Source: Arthrobacter sp. MYb214 (GTDB lineage Bacteria > Actinomycetota > Actinomycetes > Actinomycetales > Micrococcaceae). Taken from it: a stretch of DNA of 64,000 bases. The stretch spans positions 1,170,059 through 1,234,058 of the forward strand of contig NZ_PCPZ01000001.1 of assembly GCF_002979865.1 (NCBI RefSeq), written 5' to 3'. This document shows positions 47,990-57,546 of this stretch, in pieces; within the stretch, counting starts at the first letter, position 1; each line of letters opens with the position of its first letter. The notes below the pieces were generated by a model. It saw only the letters and a program-made list of their open reading frames with translations, ran no database searches and was not told where the DNA came from. Position numbers and translations under genes: made by a program.

Positions 47990-48109
47990 CTACTTCTGGC
48001 CCTGGAAGAGGCGCTTCACTACCAAGCCTGCGAACCCAGCCATTCCGAGACCGGCGATCACTACAAGTGCCTGGAAGAAAATTTCGATTGCAAGGTAATT
48101 TTCATTCAT
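47990..48109 (-). CDS. 39-residue single-pass membrane peptide
   Basis: ATG at 48109 to TAG at 47990. The product starts MNENYLAIEIFFQALVVIAG and ends KRLFQGQK: a short polar head, one hydrophobic helix (about residues 7-31) with Gly/Ala face, and a basic tail. It lies between two genes on the same strand and a strong terminator follows the stop codon, which supports a real transcription unit. The RBS is weak (AAGATGAAG). Function unknown. Confidence 0.65.
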   Translation of the reverse strand: MNENYLAIEIFFQALVVIAGLGMAGFAGLVVKRLFQGQK

Positions 48110-48186
48110 GGCTTCATCTTAGCGCGGGAGGCAGGAGAACTTCGACACGCGTGACGCAGCTAGCATCATATTTGAACCGCTCACCG

Positions 48187-48927
48187 CTAAATGAAAGCCA
48201 GCACTTCCATCGCGTACCAGCTGACCGCACCGCTCATCAGCAAGATGGCGCAGGCAAGGCCAAGGATTCCACTCATGTTTCGTACGCTGCGGCTGACCAA
48301 GGCCAATGCCCGTAATGAACCCACCAGCAAGCCGGTCAGCAGTCCCAGGGTCGCCCCTTGGTACCAGAGCATATCGATTGGCAGCGCGCTGGAGGCCGCG
48401 CCCAATGCGGCAGCGACCACAGGCGCCAGAATCATGGTCATCCGGTTTGGCAGGCGGGTAACGGCAACCGCACCAGCCCCAAGCAGAGCGACCACGGTTG
48501 TGACGGCCAGCCCAAAGCCGTAGGGCACATAAGCACTAGCGGCCCAGGCGGAACCCAGCACGCCCAGGACTATGCCGGTCACGCCAGAAACCACACCGGC
48601 CAGCCGGCCTTCGGCTTCTGCCCCGCGCAATACCTGGCTGATAAATACCAGAAGCACGCCAACGGCGATTGCTTCGACACTATGTGACATCACCGACCCG
48701 CCTGGCATGAACATGGTCGAAGCCGTAGCCGCCAAAGAGCACAACGCCAAGATGATGGTGATCGGCCATGGCGCATCGGAGCGGACCATTCGCGGCCAGG
48801 TATAGGCGAAAATCAGCTGCAAGACCGCGGTGAGCACACCCATCAGCCAGCTCATCGAATCCAGACTTGCAACAACGACAAGCAGTGCCGCTGCAACGAG
48901 TCCACTGAATAAAACCTTGATTCTCAA
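48187..48927 (-). CDS. Polytopic membrane protein, function unknown
   Basis: A 246-residue protein with about seven to eight hydrophobic segments spread over its whole length and very short loops; no signature motif was recognised. The N-terminus is MRIKVLFSGLVAAALL. It is divergent from the glnR-like gene. It is probably a conserved actinobacterial membrane protein, but no role can be inferred. Confidence 0.7.
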   Translation of the reverse strand: MRIKVLFSGLVAAALLVVVASLDSMSWLMGVLTAVLQLIFAYTWPRMVRSDAPWPITIILALCSLAATASTMFMPGGSVMSHSVEAIAVGVLLVFISQVLRGAEAEGRLAGVVSGVTGIVLGVLGSAWAASAYVPYGFGLAVTTVVALLGAGAVAVTRLPNRMTMILAPVVAAALGAASSALPIDMLWYQGATLGLLTGLLVGSLRALALVSRSVRNMSGILGLACAILLMSGAVSWYAMEVLAFI

Positions 48928-48996
48928 ATTCTGATTCCTGACGGTAATGTGTCCGCACTTGCGTGTTCACATGCGTGCTTCAACTGATTCATTCCT

Positions 48997-49002
48997 TATA
49001 CT
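48997..49002 (+). promoter_or_regulatory. -10 box of the glnR-like gene
   Basis: TATACT on the plus strand, 52 bases before the chosen TTG start. No good -35 element is seen at 16-18 bp upstream. Confidence 0.4.
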
Positions 49003-49053
49003 GTGACACGTAAAAGTGATTTTTTCGCAACTATCTGGCAGGAGGAAGACCGA

Positions 49054-49722
49054 TTGGCTCACCTACTGCTATTAAGTAATCATGCCGAAAATGCCGCTGA
49101 AGTTCTTCCGGCACTCGAACTGTTATTGCACGAGATTTCTTTCTTCCCTGCAACAACGGAGTCGCTGAGCCAAATCCCTGAGTGCGACGCGGTCATCCTC
49201 GATGCCCGTACAGATCTCATTCCGGCGCGCTCCCTGGCGCAGTTATTGCACGCCAATTTGAATCTGCCCTTGCTGCTGGTTGTCAGCGAAGGCGCACTGG
49301 GCATTTTGAACTCGGATTGGTTTGCGACTGATTTCCTGTTGCCTTCCGCCATCCCTGCCGAGCTTGATGCACGCATCCGCCTGATGCTCTCCGGAGCCAC
49401 GGTTCCCGCCCCCGCACCGGTGGCCGCTGAAAGCACTTCGGGCCTGCGCATCGATGAGTTGAGCTACACCGCCCGTATCGATAACCGCATGCTGGACCTG
49501 ACATACAAAGAGTTCGAACTGCTCAAGTACCTGGCACAGTTCCCCGGCCGAGTCTTCACCCGCGAACAGCTGCTGCATGAAGTGTGGGGATACGACTACT
49601 ACGGAGGCACCCGTACCGTAGACGTGCATGTGCGACGTTTGCGCGCGAAACTCGGCACCGATCATGAACAGCTCATCGGAACGGTGCGCAACGTCGGCTA
49701 CCGCTTCCACACCGAATCATAA
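49054..49722 (+). CDS. glnR: GlnR-type atypical OmpR-family response regulator
   Basis: Likely global nitrogen regulator. The TTG at 49054 has AGGAGG (49040-49045) eight bases upstream and gives 222 residues. The receiver-like domain keeps one acidic residue, D50 (AVILDARTD), exactly the position known in GlnR, but lacks the usual paired Asp near the N-terminus; GlnR dimerises without phosphorylation. The C-terminal winged helix is intact (LDLTYKEFELLKYLAQFPGRVFTREQLLHEVWGYDYYGGTRTVDVHVRRLRAKL). Adjacency to mshD matches the mycobacterial glnR-mshD order. Confidence 0.8.
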   Translation: MAHLLLLSNHAENAAEVLPALELLLHEISFFPATTESLSQIPECDAVILDARTDLIPARSLAQLLHANLNLPLLLVVSEGALGILNSDWFATDFLLPSAIPAELDARIRLMLSGATVPAPAPVAAESTSGLRIDELSYTARIDNRMLDLTYKEFELLKYLAQFPGRVFTREQLLHEVWGYDYYGGTRTVDVHVRRLRAKLGTDHEQLIGTVRNVGYRFHTES

Positions 49723-49774
49723 CTTTCAGATAACTCCTACCCACTTCGCACATTTTACGACTATCGTGAAATGC

Positions 49775-50731
49775 ATGAGCGAACTGCCACAGAACACTGT
49801 TTCCATCCAGCACGTCCCCGGTGAGCTTGATGAACGGGCGCTATCCGACGTGCGCCAGCTAGCCCTCGATGCGCAGAAAGCCGATGGCAACCCGCCGTTG
49901 AGCGACCAGACCCTGGTGGCATTGGCAGCCGATGAGCCTAGCCAGAATCTGCTTGCCCTGCTGGCTGAAGCCGGCGAAGGCGCGGAGTCGACGTTGGCCG
50001 GCGTTGCCATCGCGGTTCGGGAATCCCCGGATCAGCCTTGGGTGCTGGAACTGGTAGTCCACCCCGAGCATCGCCGCGCTGGCATTGGCCGGGCCCTGCT
50101 GGGCGAGCTCGGTGAGCTGCTGGATCTCTCGACGATCCAGGCGTGGGCGCACGGCGACCACGATGCAGCCAAGAAGCTGGCCGCAGGTGTGGGCCTGGAC
50201 CGCGTACGCGAGCTGTTCCGGATGCGCCGCGAAGGCACCGATTACCTAGAAGAGCCTGCGATTGATCGCCGGATTACGGTCCGCACCTTCCGTGTTGGCG
50301 AGGACGAGCCGCAATGGCTGGAGGCTAACGCCAAGTCCTTCGTGCATCATCCCGAGCAAGGTTCGCTAACCCTCAATGACCTCGAAGCGCGCATGTCCGA
50401 GGATTGGTTCGACCCATCCGGCTTCTTCCTGGCCTTTGACGCGGAGGAGAATCTGCTCGCCTACCACTGGACCAAGATCCACCCTGCTACCGCAGACGCG
50501 GTCCGCCCCACCGGCGAGGTTTACGTTGTCGGTGTCGTTCCCGAGGCGCAGGGACTAGGCCTGGGCCGTTCTTTGACCACCACCGGCATCAACTACCTGC
50601 TGGAACTGGGCGTCGATGCGGTGATCTTGTACGTGGATGCCGATAATGAAGCTGCAGTTAAGCTCTACCGCTCGCTGGGCTTCACACTTTGGGATGCGGA
50701 CATTATGTACGGTCCGCAGAAGATAGACTAG
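49775..50731 (+). CDS. mshD: Mycothiol synthase
   Basis: Acetylates Cys-GlcN-inositol, the last step of mycothiol synthesis in actinobacteria. The 318-residue protein (ATG at 49775, MSELPQNTVSIQ) has two GNAT domains, each with an acetyl-CoA-binding motif: VVHPEHRRAGIGRALLGELG in the first and VVPEAQGLGLGRSLTTTG in the second. The C-terminus YRSLGFTLWDADIMYG is typical. It begins 52 bases after glnR and is followed by a hairpin terminator. Confidence 0.92.
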   Translation: MSELPQNTVSIQHVPGELDERALSDVRQLALDAQKADGNPPLSDQTLVALAADEPSQNLLALLAEAGEGAESTLAGVAIAVRESPDQPWVLELVVHPEHRRAGIGRALLGELGELLDLSTIQAWAHGDHDAAKKLAAGVGLDRVRELFRMRREGTDYLEEPAIDRRITVRTFRVGEDEPQWLEANAKSFVHHPEQGSLTLNDLEARMSEDWFDPSGFFLAFDAEENLLAYHWTKIHPATADAVRPTGEVYVVGVVPEAQGLGLGRSLTTTGINYLLELGVDAVILYVDADNEAAVKLYRSLGFTLWDADIMYGPQKID

Positions 50732-50737
50732 GGGTAC

Positions 50738-50766
50738 CGGCAGTCCCTGATTTATCGGGACTGCCG
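50738..50766 (+). terminator. Terminator hairpin after mshD
   Basis: A 10-bp perfect stem (50738-50747 with 50757-50766) just past the mshD stop; the T tract is absent or weak. Confidence 0.55.
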
Positions 50767-50815
50767 CCAGCGGTGTCTTTAGCGTCCACTTGCAGGAAAG
50801 AAGTGAGTTCAGCCG

Positions 50816-53032
50816 ATGAATAGCTACCCCAAGGAAACTGGTACTCAGCTACGTGATGTTCCTTCCTCGAAGGTCAATGAAGATCGTATAGAGCCAGCAG
50901 ATTCGCTACCGGATCTGCATCCCGATGGCGGATTCAAAAATGAGCGTTTCCTTGACCGTGAGCTCAGCTGGCTGCATTTCAACGCCCGCGTTCTGGAGCT
51001 GGCCGAAGACACCGATCTGCCCTTGCTTGAACGGGTGAACTTCCTGTCCATCTTCGCCTCGAACCTTGATGAGTTCTTCATGGTTCGCGTTGCCGGGCTG
51101 AAGCGCCGCATCCACGCTGGACTGGCGGTGCCGGCGGCTAACGGAATGAACCCGGTAGACCAGTTGGAGTTGCTGCTATCCTCGGCCCACGCGCTGCAGA
51201 CCCGCCATGCCAAAGTCTTCGCCGACTCGGTATACCCCGATTTGGCCGAGCAGGGTATCCGCATCACCACCTGGGAAGACCTCTCGGCATCCGAGCGTGA
51301 CCTGCTTTCCAAGTGGTTCGTTTCCCAGGTATTCCCGGTACTCACTCCGCTGGCGGTTGACCCTGCTCACCCATTCCCGTACATCTCCGGGCTGTCGCTG
51401 AATCTGGCTGTGGTGGTCCGCAACCCGCTGACCGGCAAGGAACTATTTGCCCGCTTGAAGGTGCCAGACACCATCGCCCGCCTGATCAGCATCGACGGCA
51501 CCCGCGCGGCGCACTCTTCGTTGCGTACGGCCCGGTTCATCCCGCTCGAAGCACTTATTGCGGTGCACTTGGAGCTGTTGTTCCCGGGGATGGAAATCGT
51601 CGAGCACCACTTCTTCCGTGTCACCCGCAACGAGGACCTGGAAGTTGAAGAGGACGATGCAGAGAACCTGCTGCAGGCGCTGGAGAAGGAATTGCTGCGC
51701 CGCCGCTTCGGTCCTCCCGTTCGCCTGGAAGTCGCCAATGACATCAACCCTGAAATCATGGAGCTGCTCACCCGCGAGCTCGGTGTTGAAGAGGACGAGG
51801 TTTTCAAGCTTCCCACCCCATTGGACCTGCGCGGTTTGGGCGTTATCGCGTCGCTGGACCGTTCAGAGCTTCACTACACCAAGCATGTTGGCCATACCTC
51901 GAACTACCTGAACGAGTCAGAAACTGCCAAAGCCGCCAATGTGTTCGCGGCCGTTCGGCGCCGCGACATCCTGCTTCACCATCCCTATGATTCCTTCTCC
52001 ACCAGCGTGCAGGCCTTCCTGGAACAGGCCGCAGCTGATCCGAAGGTCATGGCCATCAAGCAGACCCTGTACCGCACCAGCGGCGACTCGCCCATCGTCG
52101 ATGCGCTGATTGATGCGGCCGAAGCTGGCAAGCAGGTTCTGGCCCTGGTAGAAATCAAGGCCCGCTTCGACGAGCAGGCCAACATCTCTTGGGCGCGCAA
52201 GCTGGAACAGGCGGGCGTGCACGTGGTCTACGGCATCGTGGGCCTGAAAACCCACTCCAAGCTCTCCTTGGTGGTTCGCCGCGAAGGCGACAAGCTGCGC
52301 CGCTATTGCCACATCGGCACCGGCAACTACCACCCGCGCACCGCGCGGTATTACGAAGACTTCGGCCTGCTCACCTGCGACGACGAAGTTGGCGAGGATA
52401 TCTCCAAGCTGTTCAACCAGCTTTCGGGCTACGCCCCGCGCTCGACCTACAACCGCCTGCTGGTTGCTCCGCGCTCGGTACGCACCGGCTTGCTGGCGCA
52501 TATCGAGAAGGAGATAGTCAACGCCGCGGCCGGCAAGCCGGCAAAGGTCGTCATCAAGGTCAATTCCATCGTGGATGAAGCCATCATCGATGCGCTGTAC
52601 CGGGCCAGCCAGGCAAGGGTCAAGGTGGAAGTCATCGTTCGCGGCATCTGCGCCCTGCGCCCGGGAGTGCCGGGACTGAGCGAGAACATCGAAGTACGTT
52701 CCATCTTGGGCCGGTTCCTTGAGCACAGCCGCGTGTTCATGTTTGAAAACGGCGGAGATCCACTGGTGTACATCGGCTCCGCCGACATGATGCACCGCAA
52801 CCTGGATCGTCGCGTGGAAGCCCTGGTCTCGCTGCGCAACCAGGAGGACATTGATCGCATGATCACCCTGCTGGCCCGCTACATGGACGACAAAACCGCT
52901 TCGTGGCACCTGAACTCCGATGGCGACTGGATTCGCCATTACCAGGACGAGGATGGCAAGGCGCTCTCGGACGTCCAATTCTGGTTAGTTGAAGAACATG
53001 CCCGCCGACGAAACAGTGGACGTAATAGCTAG
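50816..53032 (+). CDS. ppk: Polyphosphate kinase 1
   Basis: Membrane-associated enzyme that polymerises the gamma-phosphate of ATP into polyphosphate. The 738-residue protein has the N-domain ([22 protein letters not shown]), [19 protein letters not shown], and the two phospholipase-D-like motifs with the catalytic-type histidines H480 (LKTHSK) and H636 (LEHSRV). [24 protein letters not shown] is a family hallmark. Its stop codon shares one base with the GTG of the next gene, so the two are coupled. Confidence 0.95.
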   Translation: MNSYPKETGTQLRDVPSSKVNEDRIEPADSLPDLHPDGGFKNERFLDRELSWLHFNARVLELAEDTDLPLLERVNFLSIFASNLDEFFMVRVAGLKRRIHAGLAVPAANGMNPVDQLELLLSSAHALQTRHAKVFADSVYPDLAEQGIRITTWEDLSASERDLLSKWFVSQVFPVLTPLAVDPAHPFPYISGLSLNLAVVVRNPLTGKELFARLKVPDTIARLISIDGTRAAHSSLRTARFIPLEALIAVHLELLFPGMEIVEHHFFRVTRNEDLEVEEDDAENLLQALEKELLRRRFGPPVRLEVANDINPEIMELLTRELGVEEDEVFKLPTPLDLRGLGVIASLDRSELHYTKHVGHTSNYLNESETAKAANVFAAVRRRDILLHHPYDSFSTSVQAFLEQAAADPKVMAIKQTLYRTSGDSPIVDALIDAAEAGKQVLALVEIKARFDEQANISWARKLEQAGVHVVYGIVGLKTHSKLSLVVRREGDKLRRYCHIGTGNYHPRTARYYEDFGLLTCDDEVGEDISKLFNQLSGYAPRSTYNRLLVAPRSVRTGLLAHIEKEIVNAAAGKPAKVVIKVNSIVDEAIIDALYRASQARVKVEVIVRGICALRPGVPGLSENIEVRSILGRFLEHSRVFMFENGGDPLVYIGSADMMHRNLDRRVEALVSLRNQEDIDRMITLLARYMDDKTASWHLNSDGDWIRHYQDEDGKALSDVQFWLVEEHARRRNSGRNS

Positions 53033-54039
53033 TGACCGAACCAGAGCTGCGCGATACCCGCACCAGGGCTCGTGACATCATCCGTTCTGCAGATGCCGAG
53101 GAAATCCGCCTTGGCGAATACGACATCGTGGCCGCCGGGGCAATCCCCTGGCGCGTGAAGGACGGCAAACTCCAAGTTCTCCTGATCCACCGCCCAAAGT
53201 ACGATGACTGGTCCTGGCCCAAGGGCAAACTGGATCAGGGTGAATCCATCGCCGAGTGTGCGCTGCGCGAGGTCCGCGAGGAAATCGGGTTGCGCATCAC
53301 CTTGGGCATCCCGCTTTCAGCCACCGCCTACTCCGTGGGCCAGAAAACCAAGGTTGTCTACTATTGGGCAGCCAAGACCGATGCGCAGACGGTAATTGAG
53401 CCTGATGGCGCGGAATGCGACGAGGCTCTTTGGACCAGTCCCAAGAAGGCTGCCAAAATGCTGTCCATTGCCACGGACAACCAGCCGCTGTCCGATCTGG
53501 TCCTGGCCTATGAAGCCGGCGTGCTCGATACGCACCCGGTGCTCATTGTCCGCCATGCCAAGGCCAAGCCTCGTGGCAACTGGACTCGTGCCGAAGGAGA
53601 CCGCCCGCTGGCGGCGACGGGGCGACGCCAGGCGCAGGCAGTTTCCCGGATGCTCGAAGCATGGAAGCCGATGCACGTGGCCTCTTCCCCGTGGATGCGG
53701 TGCGTCCAGACGATCACTCCCTATGCCGCCTTGCACGCCTTGAAGCTCAAGAGCATTAAAGCCCTGACCGAACATGCGGCGACACGCAATCCGGAGCGGG
53801 CACGCAAGGCCGTGCAAAAACTCTTCGACAAGTACCGTTCCCAGGTGATTTGCACCCATCGCCCGGTGCTGCCCTTCGTGTTGGAGGTTCTTGCCCAGAA
53901 CTCCACTGACGAACTGGCCATGGCCCTGCCGGACCAGGATCCCTATTTGGAACCGGGGTCCCTGATCGTTGCGCAGCAGGTCCAATCCGGCAGCCCGCGA
54001 ATTGTCTCCTTTGAGATTCATACGCCGTACCACGATTAG
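53032..54039 (+). CDS. mutT1: Nudix hydrolase fused to a histidine phosphatase (MutT1-like)
   Basis: A 335-residue two-domain protein. The N-terminal Nudix domain has the box GKLDQGESIAECALREVREEIG (from about residue 65), which matches GX5EX7REUXEEXGU. The C-terminal phosphoglycerate-mutase-type domain starts with VLIVRHAKAKPRG (RHA in place of RHG). The mycobacterial homologue MutT1 acts on 8-oxo-GTP and diadenosine polyphosphates and also lies next to ppk. Start GTG overlaps the ppk stop by one base. The shared operon suggests linked nucleotide and polyphosphate metabolism. Confidence 0.85.
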   Translation: MTEPELRDTRTRARDIIRSADAEEIRLGEYDIVAAGAIPWRVKDGKLQVLLIHRPKYDDWSWPKGKLDQGESIAECALREVREEIGLRITLGIPLSATAYSVGQKTKVVYYWAAKTDAQTVIEPDGAECDEALWTSPKKAAKMLSIATDNQPLSDLVLAYEAGVLDTHPVLIVRHAKAKPRGNWTRAEGDRPLAATGRRQAQAVSRMLEAWKPMHVASSPWMRCVQTITPYAALHALKLKSIKALTEHAATRNPERARKAVQKLFDKYRSQVICTHRPVLPFVLEVLAQNSTDELAMALPDQDPYLEPGSLIVAQQVQSGSPRIVSFEIHTPYHD

Positions 54040-54049
54040 CCTGATGCGG

Positions 54050-54080
54050 CTGAAGCCCGGCATTGCATGCCGGGCTTCAG
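54050..54080 (+). terminator. Terminator hairpin after the ppk operon
   Basis: A perfect 14-bp stem around 54050-54063 and 54067-54080 with a 3-nt loop, 10 bases past the stop, followed by TGTTCTCTC. Confidence 0.7.
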
Positions 54081-54178
54081 TGTTCTCTCAGGGCGTGGCA
54101 CCAGCCGTTGCATCTGCCTCCGATTAGGGATAAGACTATGAATAGGAGACACGTCACAGCCAAGAATGAGGTAATGCC

Positions 54179-54508
54179 ATGACTGCCCAGCAACCGAACC
54201 AGCCAGTCGAGAAGATTGTGCACCATGGACTGCGTTTGGATCACGATGCCAGCCGCGGCCGCTATTCGCTGTGGCACGGTTCCACTTTTGTCGGTTTCCT
54301 CGGCTACTACGAAGAAGATGGCATCGCCACCATCCAGCACACCATAGTCAATGAGGAATTCGGCCGTCGCGGATACGCTCGCGCGCTGGTGACCTTGGTT
54401 CTGGACAAGTTCCGCGACAAGGGGCTGAAGATCATTCCGGAGTGCAGCTACGTCCAGGACTACCTGCGCCGCTACCCGGAGTATAACGACATGGTGGCTG
54501 CGAGCTAG
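54179..54508 (+). CDS. YjdJ-type GNAT-related acetyltransferase
   Basis: A 109-residue protein of the short GNAT subgroup (Gcn5-related, PF14542-like). It has SLWHGSTFVGFLGYYEEDGIATIQHTIVNEEFGRRGYARALVTLVLDKFRDKGLKIIPECSYVQDYLRRYPEY, that is, the acetyl-CoA loop RRGYAR near residue 62 and the Cys/Pro-Glu-Cys segment. Substrates of this subgroup are mostly unknown. It is transcribed alone between two operons. Confidence 0.85.
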   Translation: MTAQQPNQPVEKIVHHGLRLDHDASRGRYSLWHGSTFVGFLGYYEEDGIATIQHTIVNEEFGRRGYARALVTLVLDKFRDKGLKIIPECSYVQDYLRRYPEYNDMVAAS

Positions 54509-54542
54509 GCACGAGTGCGAGCAGCATCATCAATGCGCTTAG

Positions 54543-54571
54543 TTCCAGGAGCTTTCCGTTTGATCTAAACT
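54543..54571 (+). promoter_or_regulatory. Candidate thyA-folA promoter
   Basis: TTCCAG (54543-54548) and TAAACT (54566-54571) are 17 bp apart. The predicted start is near 54578, at or just before an in-frame GTG. Confidence 0.45.
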
Positions 54572-54617
54572 GGGACGTGTGAATATGCCAGCGCCGACCA
54601 CCAGCACGACAGGTAAG

Positions 54618-55427
54618 ATGACGACTCCAATCGCAACCCCTTATGAAGATCTGCTTCGAGACGTGCTGGAGAACGGCGCCTCCAAGGAAGACCGCACCGG
54701 AACTGGAACGCTGTCGGTATTCGGCCGCCAGATCCGCTTCGATCTGAAGGATTCTTTCCCGCTGGTCACCACCAAACGCGTGCACTTCAAATCCGTGGCA
54801 GCAGAACTCTTGTGGTTCCTGCGCGGCGAATCCAATGTGAAGTGGCTGCAGGACCAGGGCGTGCGCATCTGGAATGAATGGGCTGACGAAGCCGGCGAAC
54901 TCGGACCGGTCTATGGTGTCCAGTGGCGCAGCTGGCCAACTCCCGATGGCGGCCACATTGACCAGATCTCCCAGCTGGTCGACTCGCTGCGGAACAATCC
55001 GGACTCCCGCCGCCACATCGTCTCGGCGTGGAATGTCGCAGAGATCCAGAATATGGCGTTGCCTCCATGCCACGTGTTCTTCCAGTTCTACGTGGCCGAG
55101 GGCAAGCTCTCCTGCCAGCTCTACCAGCGCAGTGCAGACATGTTCCTGGGCGTACCGTTCAACATCGCTTCCTACGCACTGCTCACGCGCATGCTTGCCC
55201 ACCAGCTCGATCTGGAGCCAGGCGAGTTCATCTGGACTGGTGGCGACGTGCATATCTACACCAACCACTTGGAACAGGTCAAGGAGCAGCTCTCCCGCGA
55301 TCCTTACCCATACCCGACGCTCAGCTTCAATTCCAAGCCCGAGTCGATCTTCGACTACACGCTGGAAGATTTCAGCATCAACGACTACCAGCACCACCCG
55401 ACGATCAAGGGAGCCGTAGCGGTATGA
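54618..55427 (+). CDS. thyA: Thymidylate synthase
   Basis: Converts dUMP and methylene-tetrahydrofolate to dTMP and dihydrofolate. With ATG at 54618 ([13 protein letters not shown]) the protein has 269 residues. The catalytic Cys is C151 ([10 protein letters not shown]), the phosphate-binding RRH is at 131-133, and [18 protein letters not shown] follows. An upstream GTG (54579) and ATG (54585) are in frame; TTCCAG-N17-TAAACT (54543-54571) would place transcription start at the GTG, so a leaderless longer form is possible. The stop overlaps the folA start. Confidence 0.95.
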   Translation: MTTPIATPYEDLLRDVLENGASKEDRTGTGTLSVFGRQIRFDLKDSFPLVTTKRVHFKSVAAELLWFLRGESNVKWLQDQGVRIWNEWADEAGELGPVYGVQWRSWPTPDGGHIDQISQLVDSLRNNPDSRRHIVSAWNVAEIQNMALPPCHVFFQFYVAEGKLSCQLYQRSADMFLGVPFNIASYALLTRMLAHQLDLEPGEFIWTGGDVHIYTNHLEQVKEQLSRDPYPYPTLSFNSKPESIFDYTLEDFSINDYQHHPTIKGAVAV

Positions 55428-55999
55428 CTCCCAAGCCTCGCCACGCACACGACGTTGAACCGCTGGTTGGCGCCATTTGGGCCCAAGCCGAGAACGGCAT
55501 TATTGGCGCTGACGGCGCCATGCCATGGCACGTTCCCGAGGACCTGGCCCATTTCAAGCGCACGACCGCTGGCCATCCAGTGATCATGGGTCGTGCCACA
55601 TGGAATTCCTTCCCGGCGAAGTTCCGTCCATTGCCAGGACGCACCAACATCGTGCTGACCACGCAGGCTGATGCCCACGCGCAGCTGCGCAAGGATGGCG
55701 CACTCCCCGTCTCCAGCTTGGAAGAAGCCATCGCGTTGGCACAGCGCAGCGCCGGCGGCGAAGAAGTATGGATCATTGGCGGCGGAAAGGTCTATGCCCA
55801 GGCACTGGCGCTGCTGGACGTCGCGGTGATTACCAAGCTCGATGCCTCCCCTGCTGGAGATACCTCCGCACCGAAGCTCACCGCTGGCTTCGCTCTGGGC
55901 GCATCCGATCCGTCCCTAGATTCGGAAGCTGCCCACTGGCACACTTCCTCCACCGGTACCCGCTACCGCTTTGAAACCTGGCTTCGCCAAAAGGATTAG
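55424..55999 (+). CDS. folA: Dihydrofolate reductase
   Basis: Reduces dihydrofolate with NADPH, regenerating the cofactor used by thyA. The 191-residue protein has [31 protein letters not shown] with the catalytic acid D40, [12 protein letters not shown], and [21 protein letters not shown] at 55424 overlaps the thyA stop (ATGA), so the two are translationally coupled. A longer open frame upstream overlaps thyA and is a shadow. Confidence 0.95.
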   Translation: MTPKPRHAHDVEPLVGAIWAQAENGIIGADGAMPWHVPEDLAHFKRTTAGHPVIMGRATWNSFPAKFRPLPGRTNIVLTTQADAHAQLRKDGALPVSSLEEAIALAQRSAGGEEVWIIGGGKVYAQALALLDVAVITKLDASPAGDTSAPKLTAGFALGASDPSLDSEAAHWHTSSTGTRYRFETWLRQKD

Positions 56000-56006
56000 A
56001 ACGACC

Positions 56007-56234
56007 ATGAAAAAATACATCGGAGAGCTCAAGCAGCACCCCGAAGCACTCTTCATTCTCGGATACATGCTCTTCCCGCTGCTGGCCTTGGTGGTGGCCG
56101 TACTCGGCTTCTTCATGGTTCTCGGCGGCCACAAGGTATTCGGCCTGATCATGCTGCTGGTCCCGACGCAGATCTTTATCTTCTCCGCCATGTGGGCGAT
56201 CAAGAACCGCAAGCTGCTGCTTGAGGAAAAGTAA
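56007..56234 (+). CDS. Small two-helix membrane protein
   Basis: A 75-residue protein (ATG at 56007, MKKYIGELKQHPEALF) with two hydrophobic segments (about residues 15-39 and 43-64) and a basic, charged C-terminus (KNRKLLLEEK). It follows folA by seven bases and precedes the operon terminator, so it is transcribed with thyA-folA. No function was recognised. Confidence 0.75.
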   Translation: MKKYIGELKQHPEALFILGYMLFPLLALVVAVLGFFMVLGGHKVFGLIMLLVPTQIFIFSAMWAIKNRKLLLEEK

Positions 56235-56250
56235 AACTTTCGCTGCACCG

Positions 56251-56287
56251 AGTCACACCTGAACCCTGCTGGGGCTTGGGTGTGATT
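56251..56287 (+). terminator. Terminator hairpin after the thyA operon
   Basis: A long imperfect stem (56251-56266 with 56272-56287, one mismatch and several G-T pairs that form in the plus-strand RNA), followed by CTGCTTTAAC. Confidence 0.65.
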
Positions 56288-56346
56288 CTGCTTTAACTGG
56301 TGTAACGAACCGGGCTCTGCCGGATAAACGCCCCTACCATGGATAC

Positions 56347-57465
56347 ATGACTTCATCTGTTGGTTTTGTAGGTTACCGAGGCATGGTTGGTTCCGTGCTG
56401 ATGCAGCGCATGCTCGACGAGGGCGATTTCGCCCAGATTGACCCGGTATTTTTCTCGACTTCCAATGCCGGCGGCAACGCCCCGGCATTTGCTGAGGGTG
56501 CTGGGCCGCTGCAGGACGCGTTCGATATTGAAACGCTGTCCAAGTTGCCGATCATCGTCACTGCCCAGGGCGGGGACTACACGACCAAGGTCCACACCGA
56601 GCTTCGCAAGTCCGGCTGGGACGGCCTGTGGATCGATGCGGCGTCCTCGCTGCGCATGAATGATGATTCGGTCATCGTTTTGGACCCGGTCAACCGAGCC
56701 GTGATCGATGAATCCCTGGCCTCTGGCGTCAAGGACTACATCGGCGGCAACTGCACCGTCTCGTGCATGCTCATGGGCTTGGGCGGGCTATTCAAGAACA
56801 ACTTGGTCGAGTGGGGCACCGCGATGACCTACCAGGCCGCTTCCGGCGGCGGCGCACGCCATATGCGCGAACTGCTCACCCAGTTCGGCGACATCAATGC
56901 GTCGGTGGGCAGCGAGTTGGCTGATCCAGCCAGCGCCATCCTGGAAATCGACCGCAAGGTCCTGGAAACCCAGCGCGGAAACCTGGATGCCGCGCAATTC
57001 GGCGTACCACTGGGCGGCTCGCTGATCCCATGGATCGACGCTGATTTGGGCAACGGCCAGTCCCGCGAAGAGTGGAAGGCAGGCGTTGAGACCAACAAGA
57101 TCCTGCAGACCCCCGGCGACAAGCAGATCATCATGGACGGCCTGTGCGTCCGCATCGGTGCCATGCGCTCGCACTCGCAGGCACTGACGCTGAAGCTGAA
57201 GGAAGACCTGCCGATCTCCGAAATCGAGTCGCTGCTCTCAGCAGACAACCAGTGGGCCAAGGTCGTTCCCAACGAGAAGGAAGCCACCATGGACCAGCTG
57301 ACTCCGGTCGCGGCGTCCGGTACCTTGGATATCCCGGTCGGCCGTATCCGCAAGCTGGAAATGGGTCCTGAGTACATCTCGGCCTTTACCGTTGGAGACC
57401 AGCTGCTGTGGGGCGCTGCCGAGCCGCTGCGCCGCATGCTCGCTATCGCCCAGGGCCGCCTCTAG
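56347..57465 (+). CDS. asd: Aspartate-semialdehyde dehydrogenase (E. coli-type)
   Basis: Reduces aspartyl phosphate to the semialdehyde for lysine/diaminopimelate, threonine and methionine synthesis. The 372-residue protein has [17 protein letters not shown] (NADP site), the active-site Cys in [17 protein letters not shown] near residue 137, and the catalytic-type His in [13 protein letters not shown]. Length and motifs match the E. coli type; many actinobacteria have the shorter (about 345-residue) form. It is flanked by terminators and transcribed alone. Confidence 0.93.
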   Translation: MTSSVGFVGYRGMVGSVLMQRMLDEGDFAQIDPVFFSTSNAGGNAPAFAEGAGPLQDAFDIETLSKLPIIVTAQGGDYTTKVHTELRKSGWDGLWIDAASSLRMNDDSVIVLDPVNRAVIDESLASGVKDYIGGNCTVSCMLMGLGGLFKNNLVEWGTAMTYQAASGGGARHMRELLTQFGDINASVGSELADPASAILEIDRKVLETQRGNLDAAQFGVPLGGSLIPWIDADLGNGQSREEWKAGVETNKILQTPGDKQIIMDGLCVRIGAMRSHSQALTLKLKEDLPISEIESLLSADNQWAKVVPNEKEATMDQLTPVAASGTLDIPVGRIRKLEMGPEYISAFTVGDQLLWGAAEPLRRMLAIAQGRL

Positions 57466-57484
57466 GCACCTCCGAGGCAAAGCC

Positions 57485-57528
57485 ATGGCCAAGCCCAGAA
57501 CAGAAATTTCTGTTCTGGGCTTGGCCAT
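57485..57528. terminator. Perfect 44-bp palindromic terminator
   Basis: Two perfect 22-bp arms (57485-57506 and 57507-57528) with no spacer, between the convergent asd and GNAT genes. TTTCCCC follows on the plus strand. Works probably for both directions. Confidence 0.8.
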
Positions 57529-57546
57529 TTCCCCTGCGGATGAGCT

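Noticed and set aside
47954..48154. Plus-strand ORF resembling a short secreted peptide
   Set aside because: It is antisense to the better supported 39-codon minus-strand ORF and runs through its terminator hairpin.
56235..56346. Possible lysine riboswitch upstream of asd
   Set aside because: The gap is only 112 bases, mostly taken by the terminator of the upstream operon; no aptamer-like structure fits.
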